A DNA stretch of 64,000 nt, from assembly GCA_025963715.1 (NCBI GenBank), contig JAOQAG010000005.1:1-64000 (forward strand), given 5' to 3'. Under the pieces are notes generated by a model. The model saw nothing but the letters and a program-made list of their open reading frames with translations. It searched no databases and was not told the DNA's origin. The position numbers and the translations under genes are program-made. Source of the DNA: Bacteroidota bacterium (GTDB taxonomy: Bacteria > Bacteroidota > Bacteroidia > 2-12-FULL-35-15). Shown one piece after another: positions 32,403 to 41,745 of the stretch; within the stretch, counting starts at the first letter, position 1; every line of letters begins with the position of its first letter.

Positions 32403-33863
32403 CTAATCTTCCGCAATTGCAATAAGAATCTTCTCCAGTTTTTTTTTCATTTCGGTAGGGGAGCATTCGTAGTTATTGGCGAGTACGGAAAAGCAAAGCA
32501 ATTCGCCTTTCCTGTTTTTTACATAACCGGCATATCCTCTGGCACGCGTGATGTAACCGCTTTTTGCACGGAGGTTGTTCTCTGCAAATGTCCCATCGCA
32601 CAAACCGCCCAGTGAGCCTGATTTTCCGGCAACGGGTAAGGAATTGTAAAAGGCATTGTAATTTTTATCTTTCGATAACAAACGTAAGATCTGTGTTTCT
32701 GTTTTTGTAGTGATCACATTGGCGCGTGCCAGTCCGCAACCATCGTTCATAAAAAATCCACTCACATCCACACTTTTGTTTTTCCAAAAATTGGTAATGA
32801 TCTCGGTTCCCTGTGTTTCGCTGCCGACCCCTGTTTTGGTATAACAAATATATTTCAGCAAATGCTCCGCATACAGGTTGAGGCTTTTTAAATTGGTCCA
32901 GTAAATGATCTTATCTAGTGTAGGCGAATAATTGGTATGCAAGGTTTTCCGGTTAGAGATCACATCCGTTCCGGCTTCCCTTAAAGCTCTTACCGTAGTT
33001 GATTTTTTAACGATCGTTACATCAATATTTTTTAAAGCAGTTTCAAATGCCTGTGCACAAAACAGGGCAGGATCGGGGATGGAACCATCTACTTCATAAT
33101 TATTCTGGTTGGCGGGAATGGTTCCCTGTGCCGTTCGGTAATTGCTGTATTGCGATCCGTAAATAAAAGCATTGTCATCGCTGCCGCCGGATACTACATT
33201 GTTTACCAGTTGCAGATCGGCTACAGCGGGAATGGTTGTTACAAGCGTTGTTTTTGTTCCGGCCGCGCCGGATTTGTAGATCGCCGTGTATTTATTATCG
33301 TGGTAAGTAAGTCCGCAGGCACCGGCCCCAAAGTAATTGCCCATGTCGCCCCAGATCCATTGCGAAGGTGTCATGTTGTCTTCAAAGATAGACGCATCAC
33401 CAATGATAGCGCCTTCAATTTTTTTCACGCCTTTTGCTTTTAAGATCAGCGCCCATTTTTCTACAGTAGTAAGGCTGTCTTTTTTATCCCTGAAATATTC
33501 TGATTCCAGCGTTGGGTCGCCACCGCCAAGAATGTACACATTGCCTTTTATAACGCCGGAAACCGAATCAAATACACCATCGTACTGAATTTTTGTTTGG
33601 AACATAAAATCGCTGCCAAGCATTAGCAATGCTGCGCCGGTTGTAACGATCTTCATCGTGCTTGCAGGCACAACGCTTACATTGCTGTTGTATTCTACGA
33701 TCGCAGAATCTTTTTTTGTATTCATCACGCACACACTCCAGGTGGAATGTTTGAGCGCGTCATCTTTTTTCAGATCCTCAATGGCTGCTTTTAATTTTGC
33801 ATTTTGTGCAACGCAGGCGCATGCAGGAATGAAAAAAAAGAAAAAGACAATTTTTCTGATCAT
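32403..33863 (-). CDS. dacB: D-alanyl-D-alanine carboxypeptidase/endopeptidase (PBP4, S13 family)
   Basis: 486 residues with a signal peptide (MIRKIVFFFFFIPACACVAQ). Catalytic motifs in order: S68-x-x-K71 (VPASTMKIV), S-x-N in LKSLNLYAEHL, and K-S-G in RAKSGYITRARGYAGYV. A long insertion between SxxK and SxN (ILGGGDPTLES, IEGAIIGDASIFED) is characteristic of class C PBP4. It trims peptide crosslinks and pentapeptides in periplasmic peptidoglycan. Confidence 0.95.
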   Translation of the reverse strand: MIRKIVFFFFFIPACACVAQNAKLKAAIEDLKKDDALKHSTWSVCVMNTKKDSAIVEYNSNVSVVPASTMKIVTTGAALLMLGSDFMFQTKIQYDGVFDSVSGVIKGNVYILGGGDPTLESEYFRDKKDSLTTVEKWALILKAKGVKKIEGAIIGDASIFEDNMTPSQWIWGDMGNYFGAGACGLTYHDNKYTAIYKSGAAGTKTTLVTTIPAVADLQLVNNVVSGGSDDNAFIYGSQYSNYRTAQGTIPANQNNYEVDGSIPDPALFCAQAFETALKNIDVTIVKKSTTVRALREAGTDVISNRKTLHTNYSPTLDKIIYWTNLKSLNLYAEHLLKYICYTKTGVGSETQGTEIITNFWKNKSVDVSGFFMNDGCGLARANVITTKTETQILRLLSKDKNYNAFYNSLPVAGKSGSLGGLCDGTFAENNLRAKSGYITRARGYAGYVKNRKGELLCFSVLANNYECSPTEMKKKLEKILIAIAED

Positions 33864-33889
33864 GTTATTTTCCGTAACAGCGTTTTAAT

Positions 33890-34144
33890 TTATCGGTTAA
33901 AAAGCGATGAGCTTCCGTACACCTTATCAATGGCATTTGCCAGCTTCCTGTCTTTTTCGGTAATGGCATCTCCTTCATCGTGTGTGTATAACGAGATGCT
34001 TACTTTGTTGTATACATTGGTCCAGTCGGGATGATGGTTCATTTTTTCAGCAGTCAATGCTACTTTTGTCATGAATGCAAATGCATCCACAAAATTTTTG
34101 AACTCAAATGTCCGGGTAAGTTTATTTTGTTCTTCGATCCACAT
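33890..34144 (-). CDS. phhB: Pterin-4a-carbinolamine dehydratase
   Basis: 84 residues. The active-site signature [16 protein letters not shown] (histidine pair and tryptophan) and the closing LTAEKM...LANAIDKV segment match PCD/DCoH proteins. It dehydrates 4a-hydroxytetrahydrobiopterin formed by aromatic amino acid hydroxylases. No hydroxylase gene is adjacent. It lies 26 bases upstream of the PBP4 gene. Confidence 0.93.
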   Translation of the reverse strand: MWIEEQNKLTRTFEFKNFVDAFAFMTKVALTAEKMNHHPDWTNVYNKVSISLYTHDEGDAITEKDRKLANAIDKVYGSSSLFNR

Positions 34145-34170
34145 TTTTTATCAGTTTAGAGTTATAAAGT

Positions 34171-34331
34171 TAGTTTAAGGTTCAAAGTTTTGCTGGGCGC
34201 AGATGCTAAATTAGTTCAAGGTTCAAAGTTCAAGGTTTGCTATGTGCAGATGCTATGTTAAGTTTGAATTTAACAATCTGTTTCTGCGGTTAGAGCGGGT
34301 TTCGCAACTTTGAACCTTGAACTTTGAACCC
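34171..34331. repeat. Repeat D, copy 2
   Basis: Arms of GGTTCAAAGTTCAAGG words and AACTTTGAACCTTGAACTTTG enclose a core matching 20103-20240 (GCAGATGCTATGTTAAGTTTG, CTGCGGTTAGAGCGGGTTTC). It occupies the whole gap between the thioesterase stop and the PCD start. Confidence 0.82.
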
Positions 34332-34332
34332 C

Positions 34333-34761
34333 TTATAGAGTGACGCTGATCACCGCCATCGTCAACCTGCTGATACACACCAGTTGTTCCTTTTCATTTT
34401 TTATTTCGATGCTCCACACATGCGTTTTTTTGCCAATGTGAATAGGTTTTGCTTCGGCATATACATAGCCGCTGCTGGCCGGGCGCAGGTGGTTGGCATT
34501 GATGTCGAGCCCCACGCAGGCAAATTTGCTATTGTCCACAATTAAGTTGGATGCAATGCTGCCAAGGGATTCCGCTAAAGCGACGGAAGCGCCGCCGTGT
34601 AAAATTTTCATCGGCTGCACCGTACGGTGATCTACGGGCATTCTTCCTTTTATAGCATCAGGCATTAGTTCCGTGATCTCGATCCCGATGGTTTCGCACA
34701 TATTGTCCTTCAGCATCCACTGTATATCTTCTACTTTATAGGGTTTGAACCAGATATTCAT
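34333..34761 (-). CDS. Hotdog-fold thioesterase, MenI/YbdB type
   Basis: 142 residues from MNIWFKPYK (ATG at 34761; an ATG two codons earlier also exists). The hotdog signature QPMKILHGGASVALAESLGS, with the catalytic Glu in the helix, and the VGLDINANHLRPA strand match the 4HBT family closest to 1,4-dihydroxy-2-naphthoyl-CoA/EntH thioesterases. A menaquinone role is plausible in this respiring phylum, but no men genes are nearby. Confidence 0.85.
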   Translation of the reverse strand: MNIWFKPYKVEDIQWMLKDNMCETIGIEITELMPDAIKGRMPVDHRTVQPMKILHGGASVALAESLGSIASNLIVDNSKFACVGLDINANHLRPASSGYVYAEAKPIHIGKKTHVWSIEIKNEKEQLVCISRLTMAVISVTL

Positions 34762-34935
34762 AAGCATTTATTTTTCATCTAAATTAATAAGAATAATCGA
34801 ATGGATTTGCAATCTGCGGGAACTATAAATAAGTTTTTTAACGGATTAAAAATGGAAAAATTTAATTTTAGTAGTAATTTTAGGTTTCGAATTATTGAAA
34901 AAAAATTCATACATAAACCATTAAAATATACCATT

Positions 34936-35787
34936 ATGATCAGCACAAAAAACATCATCGCAGGATTAGCCATTACGGCTTTTAGCTTTGCGGGCTTCGA
35001 AACAGAAGCACAAAAATTAAATATTCCGGCAGCCAGTCCGGCCAGCAGCATTAAACAAAGCGTTGGATTATCCGAGATCAGCATCGATTATTCCCGTCCG
35101 GGTGTAAAAGGCCGCGTCATTTATGGCGATCTGGTGCCTTACGGAAAAACATGGCGCACGGGTGCAAATTCTTCTACGAAAATTACATTCGGCGAAGACA
35201 GCAAGCTGGAAGGAACTGCCGTTCCGGCCGGTACGTATGCATTGTACACCATTCCTGATAAAGAGGAATGGACGATCATCCTGAGCAAAAACACCACGCT
35301 GTGGGGAGATTACGGTTACAAACAGGAAGAAGATCTGCTGCGTGTGAAAGTAAAACCAACGGCATTGAATTACAAAGTAGAAACATTTACCATCAATTTT
35401 GCGGATGTGACTTCTAACTCCAGCAACATTGAATTACTGTGGGACCAAACGCGTGTGGCATTTAAAGTAACGGTGGATGTGGATACTAAAGTGATGAAAA
35501 GCATTGAATCAACAATGGCGAAAGATCAGCGCCCGTACACGCAGGCTGCCAATTATTATTATGATAATGATAAAGATCTGAAACAGGCATTAACATGGGT
35601 GAACAAAGACATTGAACAAAATCCGAAATCGTTTTCTTCTTATTTATTGCAGGCGAAGATCAATTACAAATTGAAAGATAAAGTGGCGGGAAAAGCAAGC
35701 GCGGATAAAACGATCCAGCTGGCTACGGATGCGAAGAATGATGATTATGTGAAGATGGCGCAGAAGCTGATCGCGGATAACAAGTAA
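34936..35787 (+). CDS. Exported DUF2911 domain protein
   Basis: 283 residues from the ATG at 34936, which starts a signal peptide (MISTKNIIAGLAITAFSFAG). Upstream in-frame codons back to 34801 are not conserved-looking. The DUF2911 core reads SVGLSEISIDYSRPGVKGR, DLVPYGKTWRTGANSSTKI, and later VPAGTYALYTIP and EWTIILSKNTTLWG. The C-terminal 90 residues form a TPR-like helical tail (ALTWVNKDIEQNPKSFSSYL). Function unknown; periplasmic. Confidence 0.88.
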   Translation: MISTKNIIAGLAITAFSFAGFETEAQKLNIPAASPASSIKQSVGLSEISIDYSRPGVKGRVIYGDLVPYGKTWRTGANSSTKITFGEDSKLEGTAVPAGTYALYTIPDKEEWTIILSKNTTLWGDYGYKQEEDLLRVKVKPTALNYKVETFTINFADVTSNSSNIELLWDQTRVAFKVTVDVDTKVMKSIESTMAKDQRPYTQAANYYYDNDKDLKQALTWVNKDIEQNPKSFSSYLLQAKINYKLKDKVAGKASADKTIQLATDAKNDDYVKMAQKLIADNK

Positions 35788-35931
35788 TAATTTACCACTA
35801 AGGTTTATTTACCACTAAGGCAAGGGGGCACTGAGGCTTTTTTGCTGCGTGTTTTTTGAACTACAAAAGAAAACAAAAGAATCAAAAGAGCGTAATGTAA
35901 TACGCTGTGTTTTAGTATAAATGATTTAAGG

Positions 35932-35958
35932 AAGCTCCGTTAACGCGGGGCTTTTTTT
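35932..35958 (+). terminator. Terminator after DUF2911 gene
   Basis: AAGCTCCG-TTAA-CGCGGGGCTT, an imperfect stem, followed by a run of seven T. Confidence 0.65.
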
Positions 35959-36078
35959 GCCACAGATTCACAGATTTTTTAATGGAAAAATAATTTGCTC
36001 AGATCATAAAATCGCTTTGCGATTTTTTAGGTTCGTGTAATTTCTTTTTATAATTTTTTTAATCTGTGAATCTGTGGC
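35959..36078. repeat. Inverted repeat: GCCACAGATTCACAGATTTTTT arms, second copy
   Basis: Same arms and inner ATCGC...GCGAT palindrome as 13727-13838. It ends nine bases before the SSS transporter stop codon. Confidence 0.85.
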
Positions 36079-36086
36079 TTCCTTTT

Positions 36087-37787
36087 TTATTCTGCAATCA
36101 TTTTTCTTTTAAAGAAAAACACCTGCAGCAGCCACGCGATCAGCATCACGAGCAGGCAGCCAACCACATTCAGCCATAGGAATGCCATTACATTTGCTAA
36201 CCATACAATTATTACAAATACTTCTGCGATAAGCGTTGCATAAAAAACCGCTTGCCCGTTTATTTTTTTCATGTAAAACGCTACGAGAAAAACACCGAGT
36301 ATGGTTCCGTAAAACAAGGATCCCAATACATTTACAGCTTCCACTAAATTGCCCAGCTTACTGGCGTAAAAAGCGGTAAGCATACAAAATACACCCCATG
36401 CAACCGTTGCCCAGCGCGATGCCGATAAATAGGTTTTGTCGCTCCCTTCTTTGTTAAAAATGCGTTTGTAAAAATCAACTACGGTGGTAGATGCCAGTGA
36501 ATTTAAACCGCTGGCAGTAGCGCCCATCGCCGCGAGGAAAATAATAGCAATGATCAAACCGATGATGCCTACCGGTAATTGCTGTGTGACAAATCCTAAA
36601 AAAATATAATTGGTGTCATTAATATCGGCTGCCGGATTATTTTTTTGCATCAGCGTGGTTACTTTTTTGCGGATGTCAAGCGTGTTTTTATCGCTTTGCT
36701 GTAGCTCGGTGCGCACTTTATCAATGGCTTGTTCATCGTTTGCATGCAGCGCCGTTACCAGTTCATTTACCTTTTGCTGTTTCTGCACAAAGGCAGTTTG
36801 GTAATCGGCTTCCAGGCTTTTGTATTCGCTTTTGTACGGACTGTTCTCAATGCGGTTGACTTCCACTTTATTGAAAAAAACAGGCGGCTGATAAAACTGG
36901 TAAAACGTGAATACAAGCGTACCAATGAGCAGGATCAAAAACATCATGGGTACTTTTACCAATCCGTTCATAATTAATCCCAGCCTGCTGGCGGTAATGG
37001 ACTTGCCTGTTAAATAGCGGCCCACCTGCGATTGGTCGGTTCCAAAATACGAGAGCTGGAGAAAAAAACCACCGATCACGCCCGACCAGATATTGTATTT
37101 ATTGTTGAGATCGAATTTGGTATCAATGGCATTGAGGCGCTTCATTTTTCCGGCAATGTTGAGCGCATCTACAAAACCAACGTTGGCAGGCAACAGGTGA
37201 ATGACCATGTATGCTGCTAAAAATAATCCGAAAAAGATCATTCCCATCTGGAACATCTGCGTGTAGGAAACCGCTTTGGTGCCGCCGTAAACCGTATATA
37301 AAATAACAATAAGCCCTGTAAATAAAATAGTGTAGTTGATGCTGATGCTTAAAATATCGGATAAAATAATAGCGGGCGCATAAATGGTGATTCCCGTTGA
37401 TAATCCGCGTTGCAGCAAAAATAAAAATGCGGTGAGTGATCTTGTTTTGTTATCAAAGCGCTGCTCTAAATATTCGTAGGCAGTGTATACATTCAATCGC
37501 TGAAAAATGGGAATGAATGTGATGCACAGCACGACCATGGCGAGCGGTAAGCCGAAATAAAATTGAATGAAGCGCAATCCATCGCTGTATGCCTGTCCGG
37601 GCACGGATAAAAACGTAATGGCGCTTACCTGCGTGGCAATTACGGATAAGCCCACATTGTACCAGGGCAATTGTTTATCGGCCAGTAAAAATCCCTGGAT
37701 ATTGGTAGTGCCGCGGCTTTTCCACACGCCGTAAAATACGATGGAGAAGAGGGTGAGGCAGAGTACAAACCAATCGATGCGGCTCAT
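36087..37787 (-). CDS. Sodium:solute symporter (SSS family)
   Basis: 566 residues with about 13 TM helices. SSS signatures: the opening ADKQLPWYNVGLSVIATQVSA, GLPLAMVVLCITFIPIF, the YTVYGGTKAVSYTQMFQMG sodium-site helix and the late AMGATASGLNSLASTTVVDFY. A charged 80-residue insertion (about 315-380) is variable in the family. It is translated from an ATG overlapping the stop of a 38-residue membrane protein and belongs to the PIG-L operon, so it may import a product of that hydrolase (inference). Confidence 0.93.
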   Translation of the reverse strand: MSRIDWFVLCLTLFSIVFYGVWKSRGTTNIQGFLLADKQLPWYNVGLSVIATQVSAITFLSVPGQAYSDGLRFIQFYFGLPLAMVVLCITFIPIFQRLNVYTAYEYLEQRFDNKTRSLTAFLFLLQRGLSTGITIYAPAIILSDILSISINYTILFTGLIVILYTVYGGTKAVSYTQMFQMGMIFFGLFLAAYMVIHLLPANVGFVDALNIAGKMKRLNAIDTKFDLNNKYNIWSGVIGGFFLQLSYFGTDQSQVGRYLTGKSITASRLGLIMNGLVKVPMMFLILLIGTLVFTFYQFYQPPVFFNKVEVNRIENSPYKSEYKSLEADYQTAFVQKQQKVNELVTALHANDEQAIDKVRTELQQSDKNTLDIRKKVTTLMQKNNPAADINDTNYIFLGFVTQQLPVGIIGLIIAIIFLAAMGATASGLNSLASTTVVDFYKRIFNKEGSDKTYLSASRWATVAWGVFCMLTAFYASKLGNLVEAVNVLGSLFYGTILGVFLVAFYMKKINGQAVFYATLIAEVFVIIVWLANVMAFLWLNVVGCLLVMLIAWLLQVFFFKRKMIAE

Positions 37788-37900
37788 GAAAAATGCTTAG
37801 TGAAAAAATAAAGCAGCACCACGATCACGATCAACGTGACCGTAACAAGGATGTATAAATTTTTCCAGGTTTTTAGTATGGGTGGTTTTTCTTCTTCCAT
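37784..37900 (-). CDS. 38-residue single-TM protein between PIG-L and SSS genes
   Basis: MEEEKPPILKTWKNLYILVT, then an all-hydrophobic stretch and FFTKHFS. Its ATG overlaps the PIG-L stop by one base (TAATG) and its TGA overlaps the SSS ATG (ATGA), so it is translationally coupled on both sides. This strongly supports a real micro-protein, perhaps a transporter subunit. Confidence 0.8.
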   Translation of the reverse strand: MEEEKPPILKTWKNLYILVTVTLIVIVVLLYFFTKHFS

Positions 37901-40389
37901 TATTTATTGGTCGGCAGGCTGATCAGGTTTACAAACAAACGGTAAGCACCCGGAACGCCTGCTGGCAATTCACGGAAAAAATCGAGGCCGGTGTACACAA
38001 AATTTCCTTTGCCGTATTTACCGATGATCAGGCTTCCGTCGGCAGGTTTTTCTTTTGGATCATTCATCGCAAAAACGGTTTCGTAACTTTTATCAATGTC
38101 GGTTGCAAAATAAATTCCGCGTTCCTGGATCCAATTCTCAAAATCTTTTTGCGTGATGATGTTCGGAAAATTCAATGCAGCATGTTTCGGATTTGTAAAT
38201 GTAACCGCTGCATTTTCATCCGTTACCCGGTCTTTTGAAACGGTAAAAGGATAAGGCCCGATCTTGCTGCCAACCGGGCCAAGGGAAGTATTTGTGTTAT
38301 ATTGTACTACTAAATTTCCGCCGTTTTTCACATAATCCATTAGTTTGGTATAATAGATCTGCAAACGCTCGTTGGTATTGTAAGCACGTACGCCGGTAAT
38401 GATGCTGCTGTATTTTGAAAGATTATCTTTCGCCAGCATTTCATCTGTTAAGATAGTAACGTTGTAGCCGATCTGTTTTAAACAGGCAGCCACATCATCA
38501 CCAGCGCCGGGAATGTAGCCGATAGTGGTACCGGTAGTTTTTAAATTCACGTTCACCAGTTTTGCTTCGGCATCGCTCAAAATAAACTGGTAAGGAATGT
38601 GATCGTACTCAATGCGGCGGATGCTTTTTGTATACGTAACGCCATCGATCACAACAGATACCTGTAAATTTCCGTCCACGCTGTTTTTGTTTGGATTAAT
38701 GGTGACTTCAATGGTGGCTTCCTCTTTTTTTGCAGCCAGCACAAATCTATCGTTGTGAGTATGTGCCGTCCAGCCTTCCGGAACAGTTATTTGAAGATCG
38801 CCGGTTACGTTTGCCTTATTGGCTTTTACGGTGATCAAAATGGTTTTCGGTTCGTTTGAATTAAACACCAAAACCTTATCGGGAATGTTGATCGTGGCCG
38901 GTGGCAGTACTTCCAGCGGTCGGTAGGTTTCACCTTTTACGGGATCGGTGTATTTGTAAACAAGTCCGCGCTCTATTTTTAAATTCAGGTCGTTGATAGT
39001 AATATCAAACGTAACGCTTGCTGCTGCATCGTTTTCGGGCTTGCCGATCAGCTGGCGGTTGTTAACGGTGTAAATGCTTACCGGGTGTTTTTCGATGAGC
39101 CAGTAAGGCGTTGAGAATGGAGTAGTGGCCGGTAATTGTTGTTTGTTGCTAAACGTGTAAAATTTGTCGGTTTCCAGTGCTTTCGCGATGCTGGTGTCGG
39201 CCTGGTTTAAAAACGAAATTTTGTTCAGTTTTACATCGCATTTATTTTTTGCAATGATCTGCGATGTGATGGAAATATCGTTGCCCGGAACGGTGATATA
39301 ATCGCCTGCGTATGCTTCCATCCACAAACCTGCACAATTTAATAGAAGCGTTTCAGTTTCTTTTAATTTTAATTTTTTCCAATAGCTGATGCTGGCATCA
39401 CTGTCATCCAGTTGCTGCAATTGTTTGTAAATAGCAATTAAATCCGGAATACTTTTTTCCGGTGCCTGCGGATCGTATTTTTTGATGCAATCGGTAGTTA
39501 ATTTATCCAAACCTGTAGTAGAAGCAAAGCGCGTCCAGCTTTGGTTAATGCCTTCAAACACATCTTCTTTAGCAGGATCGCCTTTCAGTAATTTAAAAAA
39601 CTCGATGGCTTCGCCTCTTGATTTTGCAGAACCAAATCCCTGGCTCTTGTGCATGGAGCGGCTTTCGGCAGCAATCTCGCCGTAGCTTTTTCCTAGTAAT
39701 GGATTAAAAACACCCACATCCAGTTTCATCTGATCGGGTGAAGTAGTATTAACGCCACCAAAATTAAAAGTGTTCCAGAAAATACGTTTTGCCTGCCATA
39801 CCTGTGTGTATGCCAGTTGTTCGGGAAAGCGCTTTGGGTCTGCAGCAGCGTCAAATGCTTCGAGCGCTAAAATCGCGGAAGCGGTATGGTGCCCGTGACC
39901 GCCTTCGCCTGTGGTTGGGAACCGGCACATGATCACATCCGGCTTGAACCTGCGGATGGCCAGCACCACATCGGCAAGGATGCTGTCTTTATTCCAGATC
40001 GAAAATGTTTCTTCCGGATTTTTGGAAAAGCCAAAATCATTGGCACGTGTAAAAAATTGTTCGGCGCCATCAATGCGGCGTGCAGCCAGTAATTCCTGTG
40101 TACGTACAAGTCCCATTGCTTCGCCCTGCTCTTTCCCGATCAGGTTTTGTCCGCCATCACCACGGGTAAGCGAAAGATAACCGGTTCGCAGATTTTTCTG
40201 TTTTGCCAGGTACGCGAGCAGGCGCGTGTTCTCATCATCGGGATGCGCGGCAATGTATAACACGGAGCCAACGGTGTTCAGTTTTTTTAAAGATTGGAGA
40301 ATGTCGGCAGAATTTAATTGCAGCGACGTTTGTGCGCTTATAGTATGGCTGAAAAAATAGAGGCTGAATAATAGTAGGAATCGTTTCAT
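37900..40389 (-). CDS. Secreted PIG-L family deacetylase, large form
   Basis: 829 residues with a signal peptide (MKRFLLLFSLYFFSHTISAQ). The LmbE/PIG-L zinc site is AAH49-P-D51-D52-E and the downstream GGHGHHTASA gives the H-x-x-H ligand. The deacetylase domain covers about 40-330. The C-terminal 450 residues contain beta-sandwich modules (PATINIPDKVLVFNSNEP, VTVPEGW-like) and a ThuA/glutamine-amidotransferase-like tail (SSIITGVRAYNTNERLQIYY ... GNLVVQYN). It likely removes N-acetyl groups from amino sugars outside the cytoplasm. First gene of the coupled operon with the SSS transporter. Confidence 0.9.
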   Translation of the reverse strand: MKRFLLLFSLYFFSHTISAQTSLQLNSADILQSLKKLNTVGSVLYIAAHPDDENTRLLAYLAKQKNLRTGYLSLTRGDGGQNLIGKEQGEAMGLVRTQELLAARRIDGAEQFFTRANDFGFSKNPEETFSIWNKDSILADVVLAIRRFKPDVIMCRFPTTGEGGHGHHTASAILALEAFDAAADPKRFPEQLAYTQVWQAKRIFWNTFNFGGVNTTSPDQMKLDVGVFNPLLGKSYGEIAAESRSMHKSQGFGSAKSRGEAIEFFKLLKGDPAKEDVFEGINQSWTRFASTTGLDKLTTDCIKKYDPQAPEKSIPDLIAIYKQLQQLDDSDASISYWKKLKLKETETLLLNCAGLWMEAYAGDYITVPGNDISITSQIIAKNKCDVKLNKISFLNQADTSIAKALETDKFYTFSNKQQLPATTPFSTPYWLIEKHPVSIYTVNNRQLIGKPENDAAASVTFDITINDLNLKIERGLVYKYTDPVKGETYRPLEVLPPATINIPDKVLVFNSNEPKTILITVKANKANVTGDLQITVPEGWTAHTHNDRFVLAAKKEEATIEVTINPNKNSVDGNLQVSVVIDGVTYTKSIRRIEYDHIPYQFILSDAEAKLVNVNLKTTGTTIGYIPGAGDDVAACLKQIGYNVTILTDEMLAKDNLSKYSSIITGVRAYNTNERLQIYYTKLMDYVKNGGNLVVQYNTNTSLGPVGSKIGPYPFTVSKDRVTDENAAVTFTNPKHAALNFPNIITQKDFENWIQERGIYFATDIDKSYETVFAMNDPKEKPADGSLIIGKYGKGNFVYTGLDFFRELPAGVPGAYRLFVNLISLPTNK

Positions 40390-40528
40390 AAATACGGTGG
40401 TTTATTACAAAAATACGATGGAAAAGTTACCGAAAATCAAAAAGTTTTATGGAATCCGTAAGTTGCTGCATCTGTGGGATGTACTTTATTTCAACAAATC
40501 CCGTTCTAACCCAAAAAAAACCTACCCC

Positions 40529-41476
40529 ATGAAACCAAATCCTTTTCTTTTTAAAACATTAATTGCAGCCACGGTGCTGCTTACAGCCTGTAACGGCTCT
40601 TTCGGTCCTTCGGCCGAAGAAAAAAGCAAAGACGTATTAAAGGAAACTGTTGATAAGGAAGTATCGCTGGCATCTACGACCAACGGTACTTTTTCTGTGA
40701 ATAAAGTAATTGCCGGTACCGCTGCTCCTGTAATGGATGAAGCCGAAAAATCGAATGGGAACGCACCGGCAACAGAGCAGCAACCGGTTTTGCAATCATC
40801 GGCCGCGACCGAAAAAATCCCGGAAAAAATAAAAAAGACGGCGGACATTGACCTGACGGTGGATGATTACAAAGCGGCGCGGGAAGCGATCGGGAAGATC
40901 ATTGCATCCGGACACGGGTATATTGGCGGGGAAAATGAGCAAAATTCCACGTACAACATTACTAACCGGATGCTGATCCGGGTAACGAATAAAGATTTTG
41001 ATGCGATGGTGGGAAATCTTTCGGGGATTGCAGCGCATGTAAATTCGAAAAATATTTATACCGAAGATGTGACCGCGCAGTTTGTGGATCTTACGGCGCG
41101 TTTAAAAAGCAAAAAGGAAGTGGAAAACCGTTACCTGGATCTGCTTAAAAAAGCGGGGAAAGTGGATGAAATATTAGAAGTGGAAGAACAGCTGCGGGTG
41201 ATCCAGGAAGAAATTGAATCGAAAGAAGGCGAATTAAAATACCTGAAGGACCAGGTGGATTACAGCACGATCAACTTAAATTTTCACCAGGATTTTGAAT
41301 ACAAACCGGCTGACAGCCCGGGATTTTTCGGCAGGATCGGGAATGCATTCGGGAATGGCTGGAATGGCTTTTTGAGTTTTTTGGTTGGTTTGGTGTATGC
41401 GTGGCCAATGGTGTTGGTGCTGGTGATTGGCGGATGGTTTTTGTATCGATTCATCAGGAAACAGGTTAAAAAGTAA
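40529..41476 (+). CDS. DUF4349 lipoprotein
   Basis: 315 residues from the ATG at 40529. An upstream in-frame ATG at 40397 would place 44 non-signal residues before it. A lipoprotein signal with lipobox LLTACNG is followed by a Ser/Lys-rich linker. The DUF4349 domain runs from KTADIDLTVDDYKAAREAI, through TNRMLIRVTNKDFDAM and a coiled coil (LKSKKEVENRYLDLLKKAGK), to DQVDYSTINLNF. A C-terminal TM helix (WPMVLVLVIGGWFLYRFI) ends it. Envelope-anchored; function unknown. Confidence 0.88.
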   Translation: MKPNPFLFKTLIAATVLLTACNGSFGPSAEEKSKDVLKETVDKEVSLASTTNGTFSVNKVIAGTAAPVMDEAEKSNGNAPATEQQPVLQSSAATEKIPEKIKKTADIDLTVDDYKAAREAIGKIIASGHGYIGGENEQNSTYNITNRMLIRVTNKDFDAMVGNLSGIAAHVNSKNIYTEDVTAQFVDLTARLKSKKEVENRYLDLLKKAGKVDEILEVEEQLRVIQEEIESKEGELKYLKDQVDYSTINLNFHQDFEYKPADSPGFFGRIGNAFGNGWNGFLSFLVGLVYAWPMVLVLVIGGWFLYRFIRKQVKK

Positions 41477-41745
41477 TTGGTACGGATAGCGAACAGAAAC
41501 GAAACTACGAATCTGTGTTTTTTCTGTGTGTCAAATGCTCATTTGAACTATTATCACACTACGAAGATGTCATCCCGGGCCTGACCCGGGATCTCATGAA
41601 TGTTTGCAGGATGTTGATTCCGGTTTTTAACTGGCAGATCCCGGGTCAGGCCCGGGATGACAATATGGAGGAAGAATTTTACTCCGAAATAAACACAGCA
41701 CCACACAGATTCGTAGTTTCGTTTCTGTTCGTTATCCGTACTAAA
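41477..41745. repeat. Repeat cluster: E fragments and two GATCCCGGG palindromes
   Basis: Two E-type pieces (41477-41520 and 41698-41745) flank two copies of the palindrome (41569-41593 and 41637-41661). The second is followed by ATATGGAGGAAGAATTTTAC and TCCGAAATAAACACAGCA, identical to 43275-43314. No gene is seen. Confidence 0.8.
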
